64,000 nucleotides of DNA from Pararhodobacter sp. (lineage in GTDB: Bacteria; Pseudomonadota; Alphaproteobacteria; Rhodobacterales; Rhodobacteraceae), in contig JAFIEK010000002.1 in assembly GCA_020832545.1 (NCBI GenBank), forward strand, positions 62,001 to 126,000, in the 5' to 3' direction. Made by a program: the position numbers and the translations under genes. Under the pieces are notes generated by a model. That model was not told the DNA's origin, did not search any database, and saw only the letters and a list, made by a program, of their open reading frames with translations. Below, in pieces: positions 11,891 to 23,464 of this stretch (position 1 is its first letter; each line of letters begins with the position of its first letter).

Positions 11891-13057
11891 TCAGCGCCCT
11901 CGCGTCAGAAGAATATCGCCAATTTCACCCTGTGGACGGCTGCGCGTCAAGGCCAGCAACATGCCGACCATCAGCCCCATCGCCACCAGCGATGACCCGC
12001 CATAGCTGACAAAGGGCAGCGTCATGCCCTTGGCAGGCAGCAGGCGCACGGCCACGCCCATGTTGATCATCGCCTGCACCGAAAACAACGCCACCAACCC
12101 GGTGCCCGCCAGCCGGATGAACGGATCGCGTTCACGCGTCAGGCGGCTGAGGGCGCGCAGACAGATGGTAGCGTAAAGCGTGATGACAAAAGCCACCAGC
12201 ACAAAGCCGTATTCCTCGGCAGCGACGGCAATGATGAAATCGGTATGCGCATCGGGCAGTTGCCATTTCACCTGCCCCTCGCCGACGCCCATGCCGAAAA
12301 GCCCGCCCTCCTGTATAGCCGAGGTGGCGTAACCCAGCTGCGAGCGGGCATCGATCTCGGCGCTCAGAAAGCCATCGATGCGCCGCGCGAAATGCTCCGA
12401 TCCGTTGTAGGCCACAAAGGCCCCCAGCACGACCGTGCCCGCCAGCCCAAGGATGATCACCATCGACGCGCCCGAGACGAAATACATCACCCCCCAGCCG
12501 AACAGTACCAGCGCAGCCTGTCCGAAATCAGGCTGCAAGACCAGCAGAAACACCACCGCCAGCGTGACCGAAAAGGACAGAAATTTGCCCGGCGGGCCGT
12601 TCACCTCTTGACCGGCGGCCAGCATCCAGGCTGCGAAGACGGCAAGGCAGGGCTTCATGAATTCGGACGGCTGGACGCTGGCAAAGCCCAGACTGATCCA
12701 GCGCACCGCGCCCTTGCCAAAATCCGTACCGATGAAGGGCAGCAGTAACAAGGCCGCAAAACTGGCTACGAAACCCAGCACCGCCCAGCGCCGGATCGTC
12801 GCCGGTGACATCATCGACACCAGAAACATCGCCGCGATGGCGACTGCACCGAAAAACGCCTGACGCTCGAAGTAATAGAACGGCGGCAAGTTGTTGCGCG
12901 TGGCAAGCGGCGGCGAGGACGCCAGCGCCAGCAACAGTCCGGCCCCGAAGAGCAGGAGAACACAGGAGATTGTCCAACGGTCCACCGTGCGCCACCAGCG
13001 CGAAAGCACCGGCTCGCCCATATGGGCGGGCATGGTTCCATGCACCATTTCTGTCAT
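11891..13057 (-). CDS. ftsW: Lipid II polymerase FtsW (SEDS family)
   Basis: Start MTEMVHGTMPAHMG; QPSEFMKP, QPDFGQA, KGMTLPFVSYGGSS; the 527-aa ORF extension to 13474 is low-complexity out-of-gene sequence. Confidence 0.96.
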   Translation of the reverse strand: MTEMVHGTMPAHMGEPVLSRWWRTVDRWTISCVLLLFGAGLLLALASSPPLATRNNLPPFYYFERQAFFGAVAIAAMFLVSMMSPATIRRWAVLGFVASFAALLLLPFIGTDFGKGAVRWISLGFASVQPSEFMKPCLAVFAAWMLAAGQEVNGPPGKFLSFSVTLAVVFLLVLQPDFGQAALVLFGWGVMYFVSGASMVIILGLAGTVVLGAFVAYNGSEHFARRIDGFLSAEIDARSQLGYATSAIQEGGLFGMGVGEGQVKWQLPDAHTDFIIAVAAEEYGFVLVAFVITLYATICLRALSRLTRERDPFIRLAGTGLVALFSVQAMINMGVAVRLLPAKGMTLPFVSYGGSSLVAMGLMVGMLLALTRSRPQGEIGDILLTRGR

Positions 13058-13248
13058 GGCTGAGCTGCCTCTTCTGCCTCGTCGTCGCCCGTTTGCCGGG
13101 TCTGAAGAACACGATAGCGACAAAGGCGGCGCATGGCCAGTGGTTTGCGCAGGCTTGCATGCTGCGCCCGGAGGGTGCGTTGCCCCCTCCGGGCCTCTCG
13201 GCCCATTCCCCGGCCTCGCCACGGGCTCGGCGTTCGCGGCTGGCGCCT

Positions 13249-14148
13249 TCAGCGGCGGCGGCGCAGGATTTCCGATGAATAGAGGATCAGCGCCAGCCAG
13301 ATCAGCGGAAAGGCGATAGCCCGGGCATGGCCGAAGGGTTCGTTGAACACAAAGACCGCGATCATGAAGATCATGGTCGGGGTCAGATACTGCATGATGG
13401 CGATGGTCGACAGCCGCAACAGTTTGGCCCCGTTCGCGTAGATCATCAGCGGCACCGCCGTGATCACCCCGCACCCCAGCAAAAGCGCCACATCCACCGC
13501 CCCCGCCTGCGCGATGAACAGATCACCCCGCCCATAGAGCCACGCCAGATAGACCAGCGCGATTGGGGTCAGCAAGACCACTTCCAGCGTGAACCCCTGA
13601 TTGGGGCCGATGGGCAGGGCACGTTTGAAGAAGGCATAGAACCCCCAACTCAGTGTCAGGGTCAGTGCAACAACCGGCAGGCGCCCGGTTTCCCAGCTCA
13701 GAATGCACACCGCCACCGCCGCCAGCGCAACCGCGCCCCATTGCCGCGGGCTCAGACGTTCCCCCAGCAGGACCGCGCCCAGAAAGATGCTGAACAGTGG
13801 GTTGATATAGTAGCCCAGCGCCGCCTCAAGCGCCTGCCCGTTCTGAACCGCCCAGACATAGACCCCCCAGTTCACCGAAACCAATGCCGCCGTGACCCCG
13901 GCCATGACCAGCATGCGCGGCGTCATGAAGGCGGTGCGCAGATCGCGTGTGCGCCCCAGCACCAGAAGCACCCCAAGCGCAATGGGGACCGACCAGACAA
14001 CCCGGTGCGCCAGCACTTCGATCGTGGGCACATGCTCCAGCGCCTTGAGATACAGCGGCAACCCACCCCAGAGCAGATAGGCGGTCAGCGCAAAGGCGAA
14101 GCCGCGCGGCGTGTCGCCCGCGCTGACCGCCGAACCGCTACCGCTCAT
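13249..14148 (-). CDS. rarD: EamA/RarD family transporter
   Basis: 299 aa, about 10 [24 protein letters not shown]... RarD-type N-terminus. Confidence 0.88.
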   Translation of the reverse strand: MSGSGSAVSAGDTPRGFAFALTAYLLWGGLPLYLKALEHVPTIEVLAHRVVWSVPIALGVLLVLGRTRDLRTAFMTPRMLVMAGVTAALVSVNWGVYVWAVQNGQALEAALGYYINPLFSIFLGAVLLGERLSPRQWGAVALAAVAVCILSWETGRLPVVALTLTLSWGFYAFFKRALPIGPNQGFTLEVVLLTPIALVYLAWLYGRGDLFIAQAGAVDVALLLGCGVITAVPLMIYANGAKLLRLSTIAIMQYLTPTMIFMIAVFVFNEPFGHARAIAFPLIWLALILYSSEILRRRR

Positions 14149-15548
14149 CCCGTCTCAAGCGCCTTCACCGCCGTCATGAAATCTGTGCCACGCTGTTCGA
14201 AATCGGGGTATTGGTCGAAGCTGGCAGCGGCCGGGGCCAGCAGCACCACCTCGCCGGGCTGGGCCTCGGCGTGGGCGCGGGCAACCGCACGCGGCATGGT
14301 TTCGCACAGCTCATGCGGGACGGCCCCCAGTTGCAGCGCAAAGTCACGCGCCGAATGACCGATCAGATAGGCTTTGACCACCGAGCCCAGATGCGGGGCC
14401 AACGCGCCGATCCCGCCCTCCTTACCAAGGCCCCCGGCGATCCAGCGGATACGGTCAAAGGCTTGCAGCGCCCGGGCCGCGCTATCGACATTCGTGGCTT
14501 TGGAATCATTGACATACTTCACGCCAGCGATCTCGGCCACCAACTGGCTGCGGTGCGGCAGGCCCGTAAACGTACTGAGCGCATCTTCGATCAGACGCGG
14601 GGCCAGACCAAGGCAACGGCAGGCAGCATAGGCGGCGCAAGCGTTCTGGTGGTTATGCGCACCCGGCAGGCCCGGCATTGCGCGCAGGTCGATCGAGGCC
14701 ACCTGCCGCCCGCCGCGCCATTCGGCGAGAAACCCCTTGCGGGCAAATACCGACCAGCCCATACCGCCCAGCTTTTGCCCCGAGGACACGCGGATCACCC
14801 GGTAATCTGCTGGCCCCTCGCCCATCTGCATGGCCAGAAAACGCCCCTCGGCCTCATCGACACCGATCACCGCGCGGTCGGGGCCGCCCTCGGCAAAGAG
14901 CCGCCGTTTGGCCGCGAAGTATCCGCCCAGTCCTGCGTGACGGTCCAGGTGATCCGGGGTCAGGTTGGTGAAGACGGCGATGTCAGGGGTCAGGGCGCGC
15001 GCCAGTTCGGTCTGATAGCTGGAAAGCTCCAGCACCACCACCGCCCCCTCGCCCGGCGGATCAATCGACAAGACACCGGTGCCGATATTGCCCGCCATCT
15101 GCACCGGCCTGCCCGCCGCGTCGAGGATATGCGCGATCAGCGCCGTGGTGGTGGATTTCCCGTTCGAGCCGGTCACGGCGATCACCCGAGGAGGGCTGTC
15201 AAACAGATCAAACCCCGCGCGCGCGAAGGAGCGAAAGAACAGGCCAATATCATTGTCGACAGGGATGCCCAGCGCAGTGGCGGCGGCAATGACCGGGTGC
15301 ACCGAAGGATAGAGATGCGCGATTCCCGGTGACACAATCAACGCGGCCAGCCCCTCCAGCGCCTGCGCGCGTGTCAGGTCAACCGGGGTGATCCCGGCAT
15401 CAGTCGCCTTCTCGCGCACCTCCTGGCTGTCGTCCCAGGCACAGACCTCGGCCCCGCCTGCCGCCAGTGCAGCGCAGGTGGCCAACCCTGAACGGCCCAA
15501 CCCCAGCACACCCACGCGCGCGCTTTCAAAACCCTGAACGGCAATCAT
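14145..15548 (-). CDS. murD: UDP-N-acetylmuramoyl-L-alanine--D-glutamate ligase MurD
   Basis: [35 protein letters not shown] motifs. Confidence 0.97.
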   Translation of the reverse strand: MIAVQGFESARVGVLGLGRSGLATCAALAAGGAEVCAWDDSQEVREKATDAGITPVDLTRAQALEGLAALIVSPGIAHLYPSVHPVIAAATALGIPVDNDIGLFFRSFARAGFDLFDSPPRVIAVTGSNGKSTTTALIAHILDAAGRPVQMAGNIGTGVLSIDPPGEGAVVVLELSSYQTELARALTPDIAVFTNLTPDHLDRHAGLGGYFAAKRRLFAEGGPDRAVIGVDEAEGRFLAMQMGEGPADYRVIRVSSGQKLGGMGWSVFARKGFLAEWRGGRQVASIDLRAMPGLPGAHNHQNACAAYAACRCLGLAPRLIEDALSTFTGLPHRSQLVAEIAGVKYVNDSKATNVDSAARALQAFDRIRWIAGGLGKEGGIGALAPHLGSVVKAYLIGHSARDFALQLGAVPHELCETMPRAVARAHAEAQPGEVVLLAPAAASFDQYPDFEQRGTDFMTAVKALETG

Positions 15549-15683
15549 GGCAACCTCCTGCGACTCACGCGCGCGGCGACGGTATCCGAGCGCCGGGGCA
15601 AGCGAAAGGGCGCGCGTCCCCGCGACTGGCAGAGCCGCAATCCGCTGAGAGAGGCTGCCTCAGTACTTCACAAGGGAGGGAAA

Positions 15684-15760
15684 TGGCGCGGTTGACGGGG
15701 CTCGAACCCGCGACCCCCGGCGTGACAGGCCGGTACTCTAACCAACTGAGCTACAACCGC
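15684..15760 (-). tRNA. tRNA-Asp (GTC)
   Basis: GCGGTTGTAGCTCAGTTGGTTAGAGTACCGGCCTGTCACGCCGGGGGTCGCGGGTTCGAGCCCCGTCAACCGCGCCA; cloverleaf, GTC anticodon, encoded CCA. Confidence 0.98.
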
Positions 15761-15883
15761 GCGTGGAGGGCGGGATAGGCCATGCGGTCTGGCCCGTCAA
15801 TCCCGAATCGTCTGGCGTGCGGCGCTGATTGTGGCTTTCGGCGGATCGCACAACAACATGCGCCAAACCGGCCACCCAAACGC

Positions 15884-15910
15884 AAAAGCCCCCCGAAACG
15901 GAGGGCCTTG
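15884..15910 (-). terminator. Probable terminator downstream of the second tRNA-Asp
   Basis: Minus strand AAGGCCCTCCGTTTCGGGGGGCTTTT hairpin (one G-T wobble) with short T-run. Confidence 0.65.
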
Positions 15911-15920
15911 CAAGAAAGAA

Positions 15921-15997
15921 TGGCGCGGTTGACGGGGCTCGAACCCGCGACCCCCGGCGTGACAGGCCGGTACTCTAACCAACTGAGCTACAACCGC
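15921..15997 (-). tRNA. tRNA-Asp (GTC), second identical copy
   Basis: 77-nt sequence identical to 15684..15760. Confidence 0.98.
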
Positions 15998-16057
15998 GCG
16001 ATGCGGGTGAGATAGCCAGCGAAGCAGGGCACGTCAAGCGCAAACCAGTACGCGATG

Positions 16058-16828
16058 TCAGGTCAAGCGCCGCCGATGTACCCATGCACCCTGCCCCAGC
16101 AACACCAGATAGGCCAGGTCAGCCAGCACCAGAAGCGTCCATGGCCGCGTCACGGCCAGACCGGCAAATACGGCCACCCCTAATAGCACCCAGACCGCCC
16201 GGTTGCGCGGTACCCGCAAACCCTTGGGCGAGATCGTTGGCAGCCGCGAGATCATCATCAGCCCTACGAACGCCAGATACAACGCCACCGCCAAGGGCAG
16301 CGCGCGCAGGTCCCAAACCCCCGCGAGGGTCATGAAAACCGGCAGCAGGGCCAGCATCGCCCCGGCAGGCGCCGGAACCCCGACAAAATGCGCCCGCCCC
16401 GGTGGCGGCGGGGCGTTGCGGTTCACGTTGAACCGGGCCAGCCGCAGACAGGCGCAGAGCACATAGACCAGCACCAGCAACCAGCCGGCACCCGCGACAT
16501 TCTGGAGGGCAAAATGGTAAAGCAAAATGCCCGGCGCGACCCCGAAGCAGACAAAGTCCGACAGCGAATCAAGTTCCGCCCCGAAATGGCTGGCGGCATT
16601 GAGCTTGCGCGCGAGAAGCCCGTCCATTCCGTCCAGCACTGCCGCCAGAATGATCAGCGCCGCCGCAATCTCATAACGGGCATCCAGGGCATAGCGGATC
16701 GAGGTCAGCCCGGCGCACAGCCCCAGCAGTGTTACCAGATTGGGTATGAGATGCAGCAGCGGCAGCGACCGGCTGTCAAGCGAGTCATCTGGTGCGGTCG
16801 CGTCATCAGGGGCCTCAGGGTGGTCCAT
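16058..16828 (-). CDS. pssA: CDP-diacylglycerol--serine O-phosphatidyltransferase
   Basis: DGMDGLLARKLNAASHFGAELDSLSDFVCFG CDP-alcohol phosphotransferase motif; adjacent to psd. Confidence 0.96.
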   Translation of the reverse strand: MDHPEAPDDATAPDDSLDSRSLPLLHLIPNLVTLLGLCAGLTSIRYALDARYEIAAALIILAAVLDGMDGLLARKLNAASHFGAELDSLSDFVCFGVAPGILLYHFALQNVAGAGWLLVLVYVLCACLRLARFNVNRNAPPPPGRAHFVGVPAPAGAMLALLPVFMTLAGVWDLRALPLAVALYLAFVGLMMISRLPTISPKGLRVPRNRAVWVLLGVAVFAGLAVTRPWTLLVLADLAYLVLLGQGAWVHRRRLT

Positions 16829-17527
16829 TCATCGCACCTCGCCCAGACGCGGCCCCTCGTCCGAGCGCAGATCGGCGATCACCGTCTCGCCCGAGGTCAT
16901 GGTCTGGCCCAGCGCCACTTTGGGGTGCACACCATCGGGCAGATAGACATCAACGCGCGAGCCAAACCGGATCATCCCGAACCGCTCGCCGGTTTCCAGC
17001 ACGGTGCCGGGTTTGACGTCACAGACAATTCGCCGCGCGACCAGCCCGGCGATCTGCACCACCGCTATCTTGCGCCCATCGACCAGTTCCAGCGCGACCG
17101 AGTTGCGCTCATTGTCCTCGCTGGCCTTGTCGAGCGCCGCATTGAAGAACTTGCCCGGCCGATACGACACGGCTGAGACCGTCCCGGCGACGGGGGTGCG
17201 GTTCACGTGACAGTCAAAGACATTCATGAAGACGGACACCCGCATCAGCGGCTCCGGTCCCATGCCCAGCTCTGCCGGGGGAACTGCAGGTTCGATCAGC
17301 GAAATCACACCGTCGGCGGGGCTTACCAGAAGCCCCTCGCGCTGGGGTGTCACGCGGGCGGGGTCACGGAAGAAATAGTAGCACCAGACCGTCAGCCCCA
17401 CACCGATCCAGCCCAGCGGCTGCCAGATCAGAAACAGAACCAGCGTCACTGCTGCAAATATGCCAATGAACGGATATCCCTCGCGATGGACGGGCTTGAT
17501 TACGGTGGACAGCATATCGGCAGACAT
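16829..17527 (-). CDS. psd: Phosphatidylserine decarboxylase proenzyme
   Basis: 232 aa short Psd; [24 protein letters not shown] autocleavage site. Confidence 0.97.
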   Translation of the reverse strand: MSADMLSTVIKPVHREGYPFIGIFAAVTLVLFLIWQPLGWIGVGLTVWCYYFFRDPARVTPQREGLLVSPADGVISLIEPAVPPAELGMGPEPLMRVSVFMNVFDCHVNRTPVAGTVSAVSYRPGKFFNAALDKASEDNERNSVALELVDGRKIAVVQIAGLVARRIVCDVKPGTVLETGERFGMIRFGSRVDVYLPDGVHPKVALGQTMTSGETVIADLRSDEGPRLGEVR

Positions 17528-17651
17528 CGACTTTTCCCTGAATTGCGGCGCGCCCGGCCCATACAGAGCGTGGCACGCGGTTTGTCGCGGTATAGAACAG
17601 ATTGGCCGCTACGCAAAGCCGCACCCGGAAAATCACACACCAGGTCTACGC

Positions 17652-20600
17652 TTAGTAATCACGCTCGAAAAAGACGCCGACACCGGTGCGCCCTTCGGTA
17701 TCGGTGCGCCCGCGCAGGGTGACTGACGGTGTCAGATCAAGGTTGATCGACACTTCGCCCCGCCCGGCACTGTCGACACTGAGATCGGTGTAGACATTCT
17801 CTGTCAGATAGCGCCCGGCCCGCACAGCGGTGCTGCCATCGGCCTCAGTTGTGATGTCCAGATCGTCCAGCCCCAGCGCCTCACGGGTACGGGTCATGAA
17901 CGAGCCCTCGGCATGGCCGGTCAGCGTGGCGACCGACATGGCCAGTTGCGCGGCCTGAAACGGCGAAAGCGAGGCCAGCGAGCGCCGGAAGATCAGCCGC
18001 GCCAGAACCTCATCCTGCGGCAGTTCCGGCACCGAGGTGAAACGGATTTCGGGTTCAAGCGCCTCACCTTCCAGAATGATGTTGGTCACCACGCCATCGC
18101 TGTCGGTCGAGGCCACCAGCCGGACATAGGGCATAAATGACCCGGTCATGCTGGCCGAACCCTCGGTCAGATTGAAGCGATTGCCCAAAAGGTCCAGGCG
18201 ACCGCGGATCAGGCTGAAACTGCCTGACGGGATGATATCGCGGGTCGACCCGCCCAGCCGCAGCGCGCCTCCCATTTCGGCATCAAGCCCCCGACCCCGC
18301 ACGAACACCCGCCCCGGAGCCTGAAGTTCGAGGTCCAGAAAGACCGGAACCCGATCCCGGCCATTGCCGTTGCCGGTGAGAATCCCGGCATGTTCGCGCG
18401 TGCGGCGAATGGCGGCGCTTTCGCCGACATGGCGCAGCCCGTCAGGCACAAAACCGGTGCGGCCCAACGGTGAATTGGGGATGCGGATCTCGGCCTCGCT
18501 GACTTGCACCGTCCCCGACACCCGAGGCCCGGTGGCCAGCGCGCCCGACAGCCGGACATCGCCCGAAACCACGGCTTCAAAGAGCCTTGGGCGGACAATG
18601 CGCAACTGATCAGCGCGCACACTCAGATCCAGATCGCGACGCCCGTCCAGCCCCAGCCCGCCCGTGACGGACACGCGACCCCCGGTCTGGGCCTCGCCGG
18701 ACACATCTATCTGCGCCCACTGGCCCATCAGTTCGGCCCGCGCCTCGACATTCTGAACGGCGATGTTCTGGGTGGGCGCGACGAAGCGCCCGTTCGACAT
18801 TACGGCCTGGCCACGCACCGAACTGATGGCCGGCGGGCCGTCGATGCGGGCATTGATACGCAGCGGCCCCTGCACCGTGAAAGGCTGAATGATCGGATTG
18901 GCGATGGCGGCATTCACCTGTCCATCCACCCGGATCGCCACATTCGAGAAATCTTCGCGGATGCTTCCGCCGCCGCTCAACGACAGGTCCGAGGGGCCGG
19001 ACAGGCTGAAGCTGGTGTCATAGTTGTCAGCCCCGGCGGCGCGCGACAGGCTGGCCTCCACCCGCGCCGCGCCATCGATCCCGGGAACGGCACGCGCCAG
19101 CGTGTCAACGCCACCTGTCAGGGCGAATTCGGCGGCGCCGTTGGCATCCTGCTGGCCTTCGGCGGTGACGGTCAGCGCCTGAGTTGTCAGCCGGGCGGTT
19201 TCAACCTCGACAGAGTCGTCAGCGCCAAGGATCACCGCAAGACCAAGTTCAAGGCGTTGGCCGATCAGCGCATCAACCTCGGCCATCCCGGTGCGCAGCG
19301 GCCCGTCGCTGGCCAGATCGAGCGCCAGCCGCCGTGCCTGCGCATCGCCCGTCACGCGCGCCTGCCCCGCCAGCCGCCCCGAGGCCCCCGCCAGCACCTC
19401 GCTGATATCAAGCCGCGACAGCGTCACCTGCATATCGGTTTGCGCATCTGACCACAGCCCATCGGCCAAAAGACCTATCTGCGGTCCATCGACCGAGGCT
19501 TCGCGCAAGGTGATCCGGTCATCCTCGATCATCGCCTCGGCACTGATCTCGGTCTGGCCACGCAGAAGTGCCCGCACCACCTGCGCGCCCGGCAGGTCGC
19601 CCAGCGCCAGATCGCGTGCAGTGGCATCCAGCCGCACCATCTGGCGCTCGCCATCGCTTTGCAGACGTGCATCCAGACTCATCGCCCCGCCATAGCCCGG
19701 CCCCAGCCCGGCCAGACTGGAGATATCGACACTGGTATAGACATGGATATCTTCCGGCAGGTGCTGACCCGCAGCACGTAGTTCCAGCACCCCGGCGTTG
19801 AGCCCAAAATCACGCAGGATGCTGCCCTGCTGATCGCGCACGACATTCGCGCGGATCGTGGCTTCCCCCGCCAACAGGTTATCGAACTCTCGCTGATCGA
19901 CGGTCAGATCGGTGGTGATCAATCCCAGTTCAAGTGCCAGCGCACCGGTCAACAGGTTGGCCTGCCCGGTCGAGGTGAACAGCGCATGCCCCCCAAGCGA
20001 CCGCCCGGCCAATGCCGAAAAGGCCGAGAGGTCGGGTGCTTCGGCCTCGATGAAACCGTCGAAGGTGGTGCCTTCCAGTATACCCTGCGCACTGAGTGAC
20101 ACGGTGTCACCCTGCACAGCCAGCCCGGCTATCTCGGCCGGGCTGTCGAAACCGGGCCAGACCACGCTCATGAAACCCGTCACCGAATCGCCAATGGCCT
20201 GCTGCAGCGCGGGATCGGCTGCGTCGATGCCCAGGGCGGAGAAATCAAATACGCCGTCGAACATCGGCCCCTGTTCGCCATTCGCATTGTTGGGTGGCGC
20301 CAAGCGGCCCCGCGCCTCCAGATCGAGACGAGACACCGACATTTCCGGCGTGTTCAGGCGGTCGATCCCGGCAAGCACCAGCCAGTCGCGCGACACTGAG
20401 GCGTCATATTCGATATTGAGCGCAGCCTCGTGCAAGGTGACGTCGCCGCTGCCCGGCAGCACCACCGGCGCGCCGTCCTCGCGCGCCACATCGGCAATCA
20501 GATCGACCAGGTGCGGCAGGCCGTCCGCCCCGAAATCGGCGCGCCCCACCAACCGCATGGTGCGGGTGTTGAAGGTCAGCTCATAAAGGCTGATTGCCCC

Positions 20601-21554
20601 GTCCTCGGTGCGTGCACCCTGTGCCCGCAACCGGCTTTCAGAACCAAAGAACGGGTGCATCTCGGTCGACATCAGGGGCCGCAGATCGCCGGCGATATCG
20701 GCGATGAAATGCAACCCGTCGGGCAGATCGTCCTGTGGCGAGGCCCCGGTCAGGCGGACAGTCCCCGCAACGCGCTCTTCACCGTCGGTGTCCAGCCCGA
20801 TATCTGCCTCAAAATCGCTGATCGGCCCGGCCCCTGACACGGCAAGCGACAGCGCCGGGCGGTCAGGGATATTGAGAAGTGAGGCGGCGATGCCTTCGCG
20901 CCCCTCGGACAAAAGCAGGTCGAGCGACATCAATTCGGTTTCATTGTCGAACGCGCCCGAGAAGCGGAACTGCCCCTCCTGACCATCGGTGCGGCGCGCT
21001 TCAAACCGGGCCGTCCCTTCGCCGCCGGCAAGCTGCATAGAGCCTTCCAGCGTGAGCACCGCACGCTGACCCGTTACCGCTGGCTCGATCACCACAGCGT
21101 CAGCGCGCAGTTCACCAATATTCACAGATACCGGCAGCTCAGGCAGACGGAAATCGGCACGGGCGGTGGGGCTGGGCAGCGCACTGTCATCCTCGCTTCC
21201 GGGCAGGCGGATCAGATGGATTTCGCCCGCGCTCAATTCATTAATCTCCAACCTGCGGTTAAAGAGTGCAGCGCGGCTCCAGTCCAGTACGACATCGCGC
21301 AGGATCAGCCAGACCCCGGTGTCATCGGCAATCGACAGCGACTGAATGGTCGCACGCGAGGACAATGCCCCCTGAAACCCCCGGATAGTGACCTCGCGAC
21401 CGGCATCGGAGAGATAGGATTGCAAAAGCCCTGCCAGAATGCCGACGTCGTCTTCATTGTTGGTCTGCGCTGAGGCGGGCGGTGCGGCCAGTGTCAGAAG
21501 CAGGGCCAAGAGTGCCATGAGTGGCAGAACCGGCGCGGTCATTCGCCGGAGCAT
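17652..21554 (-). CDS. tamB: Translocation and assembly module TamB (DUF490)
   Basis: About 1300 aa AsmA/TamB-like protein; C-terminal LDLLGNRFNLTEGSASM...PEIRFTSVPELPQDEVLARLIFRRSLASLSPFQAAQLA; pairs with tamA. Confidence 0.93.
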   Translation of the reverse strand: MLRRMTAPVLPLMALLALLLTLAAPPASAQTNNEDDVGILAGLLQSYLSDAGREVTIRGFQGALSSRATIQSLSIADDTGVWLILRDVVLDWSRAALFNRRLEINELSAGEIHLIRLPGSEDDSALPSPTARADFRLPELPVSVNIGELRADAVVIEPAVTGQRAVLTLEGSMQLAGGEGTARFEARRTDGQEGQFRFSGAFDNETELMSLDLLLSEGREGIAASLLNIPDRPALSLAVSGAGPISDFEADIGLDTDGEERVAGTVRLTGASPQDDLPDGLHFIADIAGDLRPLMSTEMHPFFGSESRLRAQGARTEDGAISLYELTFNTRTMRLVGRADFGADGLPHLVDLIADVAREDGAPVVLPGSGDVTLHEAALNIEYDASVSRDWLVLAGIDRLNTPEMSVSRLDLEARGRLAPPNNANGEQGPMFDGVFDFSALGIDAADPALQQAIGDSVTGFMSVVWPGFDSPAEIAGLAVQGDTVSLSAQGILEGTTFDGFIEAEAPDLSAFSALAGRSLGGHALFTSTGQANLLTGALALELGLITTDLTVDQREFDNLLAGEATIRANVVRDQQGSILRDFGLNAGVLELRAAGQHLPEDIHVYTSVDISSLAGLGPGYGGAMSLDARLQSDGERQMVRLDATARDLALGDLPGAQVVRALLRGQTEISAEAMIEDDRITLREASVDGPQIGLLADGLWSDAQTDMQVTLSRLDISEVLAGASGRLAGQARVTGDAQARRLALDLASDGPLRTGMAEVDALIGQRLELGLAVILGADDSVEVETARLTTQALTVTAEGQQDANGAAEFALTGGVDTLARAVPGIDGAARVEASLSRAAGADNYDTSFSLSGPSDLSLSGGGSIREDFSNVAIRVDGQVNAAIANPIIQPFTVQGPLRINARIDGPPAISSVRGQAVMSNGRFVAPTQNIAVQNVEARAELMGQWAQIDVSGEAQTGGRVSVTGGLGLDGRRDLDLSVRADQLRIVRPRLFEAVVSGDVRLSGALATGPRVSGTVQVSEAEIRIPNSPLGRTGFVPDGLRHVGESAAIRRTREHAGILTGNGNGRDRVPVFLDLELQAPGRVFVRGRGLDAEMGGALRLGGSTRDIIPSGSFSLIRGRLDLLGNRFNLTEGSASMTGSFMPYVRLVASTDSDGVVTNIILEGEALEPEIRFTSVPELPQDEVLARLIFRRSLASLSPFQAAQLAMSVATLTGHAEGSFMTRTREALGLDDLDITTEADGSTAVRAGRYLTENVYTDLSVDSAGRGEVSINLDLTPSVTLRGRTDTEGRTGVGVFFERDY

Positions 21555-21592
21555 AGCCTTGCCAAAGCCGTATCTCTGTCTTGCTCGCTGTC

Positions 21593-23464
21593 TCAAAATG
21601 CCTGACCGATCCCCACATAGACCTGAAACCGTCCGCCCGTTGCCGTGGCGTTACGGCGCACAGGTGTGGCAACGTCCACCCGTATCGGCCCCACCGGGGT
21701 CTGATACCTCAGGCCGACCCCGGCGCCTGCCTGCCAGTCGGATGCACCGTTGAACGGCCCGGCGGATACATAGCCCGCATCGACGAACGCCGCGAGGCCG
21801 ATCCGGTCGGTTACGCGAGCGCGCACCTCGCCCGAGACCGCCGCAAACCCCTGACCGCCCGAGGACACGCCCCCCTGCGTCACCCCCAGCGACTGGAAGG
21901 GCAGACCGCGCACAGTTCCGCCGCCGCCCGAATAGAACAGGTAGTTGCGTGGCGTGGCCGACAGCGCGCTGCCCCAGATTGCCCCGGCCTGCACCCGCCC
22001 CGCCAGAACGAAGCGCCCGTCGCTGCCCATATCGGTATAGGCGCGCCCGTCCAGCCGCATCCGCACGCCATGTTCAGCCTCGCTGAACCCGGCGTAGGGT
22101 TTGATTTCGCCCATCAGATAAAACCCGCGTGCTGCATCCAGCGGCCGGTCGCGGCTGTCCCAGGTCAGGCCCACCGGCACACCGAGGGTGCCGAAATTGC
22201 CGCGCAAATCACGATCTTCGCCGAAGCGGGCACGCTCAAAACGCAGCACAACCCCCGTATGGCCAGTTAGCCGGTCCGAATAGCGGCGCAGAAAGCGGAT
22301 ATCGGCCTCGGCAGCATCGGCCCCGTAGTCACGCTCTTCAACCCGCTGGGCGCGCGCACCCAGCTCAAGGTCGGTATCACTGTTCAACGTGGCCGGGCGT
22401 GTGTATCGGGCATCAACGGTAAAACCCAACCCGCCCACGCGCGCCGCTATCCCCTCGATCGCGGCCTCAAGCCGCAGCCGCTCGGCCCCGCCCAGCAGGT
22501 TGCGGTGCAGCCAGAACCCCGACACGCGCACCCCGGCGTTGCTGTCCACCTCAACCCCTGCGCCCAGTCGGCGCGGCGGTGCCTCCTGGATGTTGACATC
22601 CATATCGATGGTGCCATCGGGGTTCGCCGTTTCAGCCGGCCGGATCGCGGCCGATGCAAAGGTGCCGGTGCGCCGTAGCCGGGTTTCGGCCAGCGCGACG
22701 GCTTCGGGGTCAAAAATCTCGCCTGAATTCACACCCGCGATCTGCACGATGCGCGCGCTGCGCGTGCGCTCATTGCCGCTTGGACGAACTTGGCCAAAGC
22801 GCAGTTGCTGCCCCGGTGCTATACGCACGTTCACATCCAGCACCTGAGTGCGATGATCGGCCGTCACTTCCTGCCCGGAGGTTTCGGCCAGCGCATGTCC
22901 CTGCGCGCGCCAGCCATCGACCGCAACCACCGTCGCATCGCGCACCAGCGTGCTGCGGGCGACCGCGCCGGGGGCAAACCCCTCGGGCAGCTCGGTGCCG
23001 GGCGCAAGCGGCGCAACTTCAGCTCGGCGAAAAACGAACTGCGGGCCAAGCGCGATCGACACTTCGACCGTGCCGATTCTGCCAGGCGGGTTCAGGGTGG
23101 AAATATCCGCTGCCTCACGCCCGTCGATCCGGATGCTGATCTGCGGGGCGTAGTAGCCTTGCTCATACAAAAGCCCAATCAGGCGCCCGTAATCTGCCCG
23201 CGCTGCCGAGGTCACATCCAGCGGGTCAAGCTGCCCTTCGCGCAAAGTCGTCGCCAGAAGCGAGCTGGCCTCGATATCCGCGCGCAGCCCGTTCTCGGCC
23301 CCCGGCACAGAAAACCGCAGATCGTCCATCGCCACAGCGGGGCCGGATGCTGGTGCAAAACCCAAGGCCGCGGCCAGCATGCAAGCCAAAAGTGGGCGCC
23401 GGACACCCTGGCGCCCCACCCCTTGTTGTGCGTTGCGCTCTACTGGCCTGCCGCAGTACTGCAC
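21593..23464 (-). CDS. tamA: Translocation and assembly module TamA (BamA-family Omp85)
   Basis: POTRA repeats plus C-terminal Omp85 barrel (GGGGTVRGLPFQSLG, GVGLRYQTPVGPIRVDVATP); GTG start. Confidence 0.93.
   Translation of the reverse strand: MQYCGRPVERNAQQGVGRQGVRRPLLACMLAAALGFAPASGPAVAMDDLRFSVPGAENGLRADIEASSLLATTLREGQLDPLDVTSAARADYGRLIGLLYEQGYYAPQISIRIDGREAADISTLNPPGRIGTVEVSIALGPQFVFRRAEVAPLAPGTELPEGFAPGAVARSTLVRDATVVAVDGWRAQGHALAETSGQEVTADHRTQVLDVNVRIAPGQQLRFGQVRPSGNERTRSARIVQIAGVNSGEIFDPEAVALAETRLRRTGTFASAAIRPAETANPDGTIDMDVNIQEAPPRRLGAGVEVDSNAGVRVSGFWLHRNLLGGAERLRLEAAIEGIAARVGGLGFTVDARYTRPATLNSDTDLELGARAQRVEERDYGADAAEADIRFLRRYSDRLTGHTGVVLRFERARFGEDRDLRGNFGTLGVPVGLTWDSRDRPLDAARGFYLMGEIKPYAGFSEAEHGVRMRLDGRAYTDMGSDGRFVLAGRVQAGAIWGSALSATPRNYLFYSGGGGTVRGLPFQSLGVTQGGVSSGGQGFAAVSGEVRARVTDRIGLAAFVDAGYVSAGPFNGASDWQAGAGVGLRYQTPVGPIRVDVATPVRRNATATGGRFQVYVGIGQAF

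Noticed and set aside
13058-13474. N-terminal extension of the ftsW ORF to 13474
   Set aside because: Extension overlaps rarD in antisense and lacks FtsW-like sequence; true start is MTEMVHGTMPAHMG at 13057
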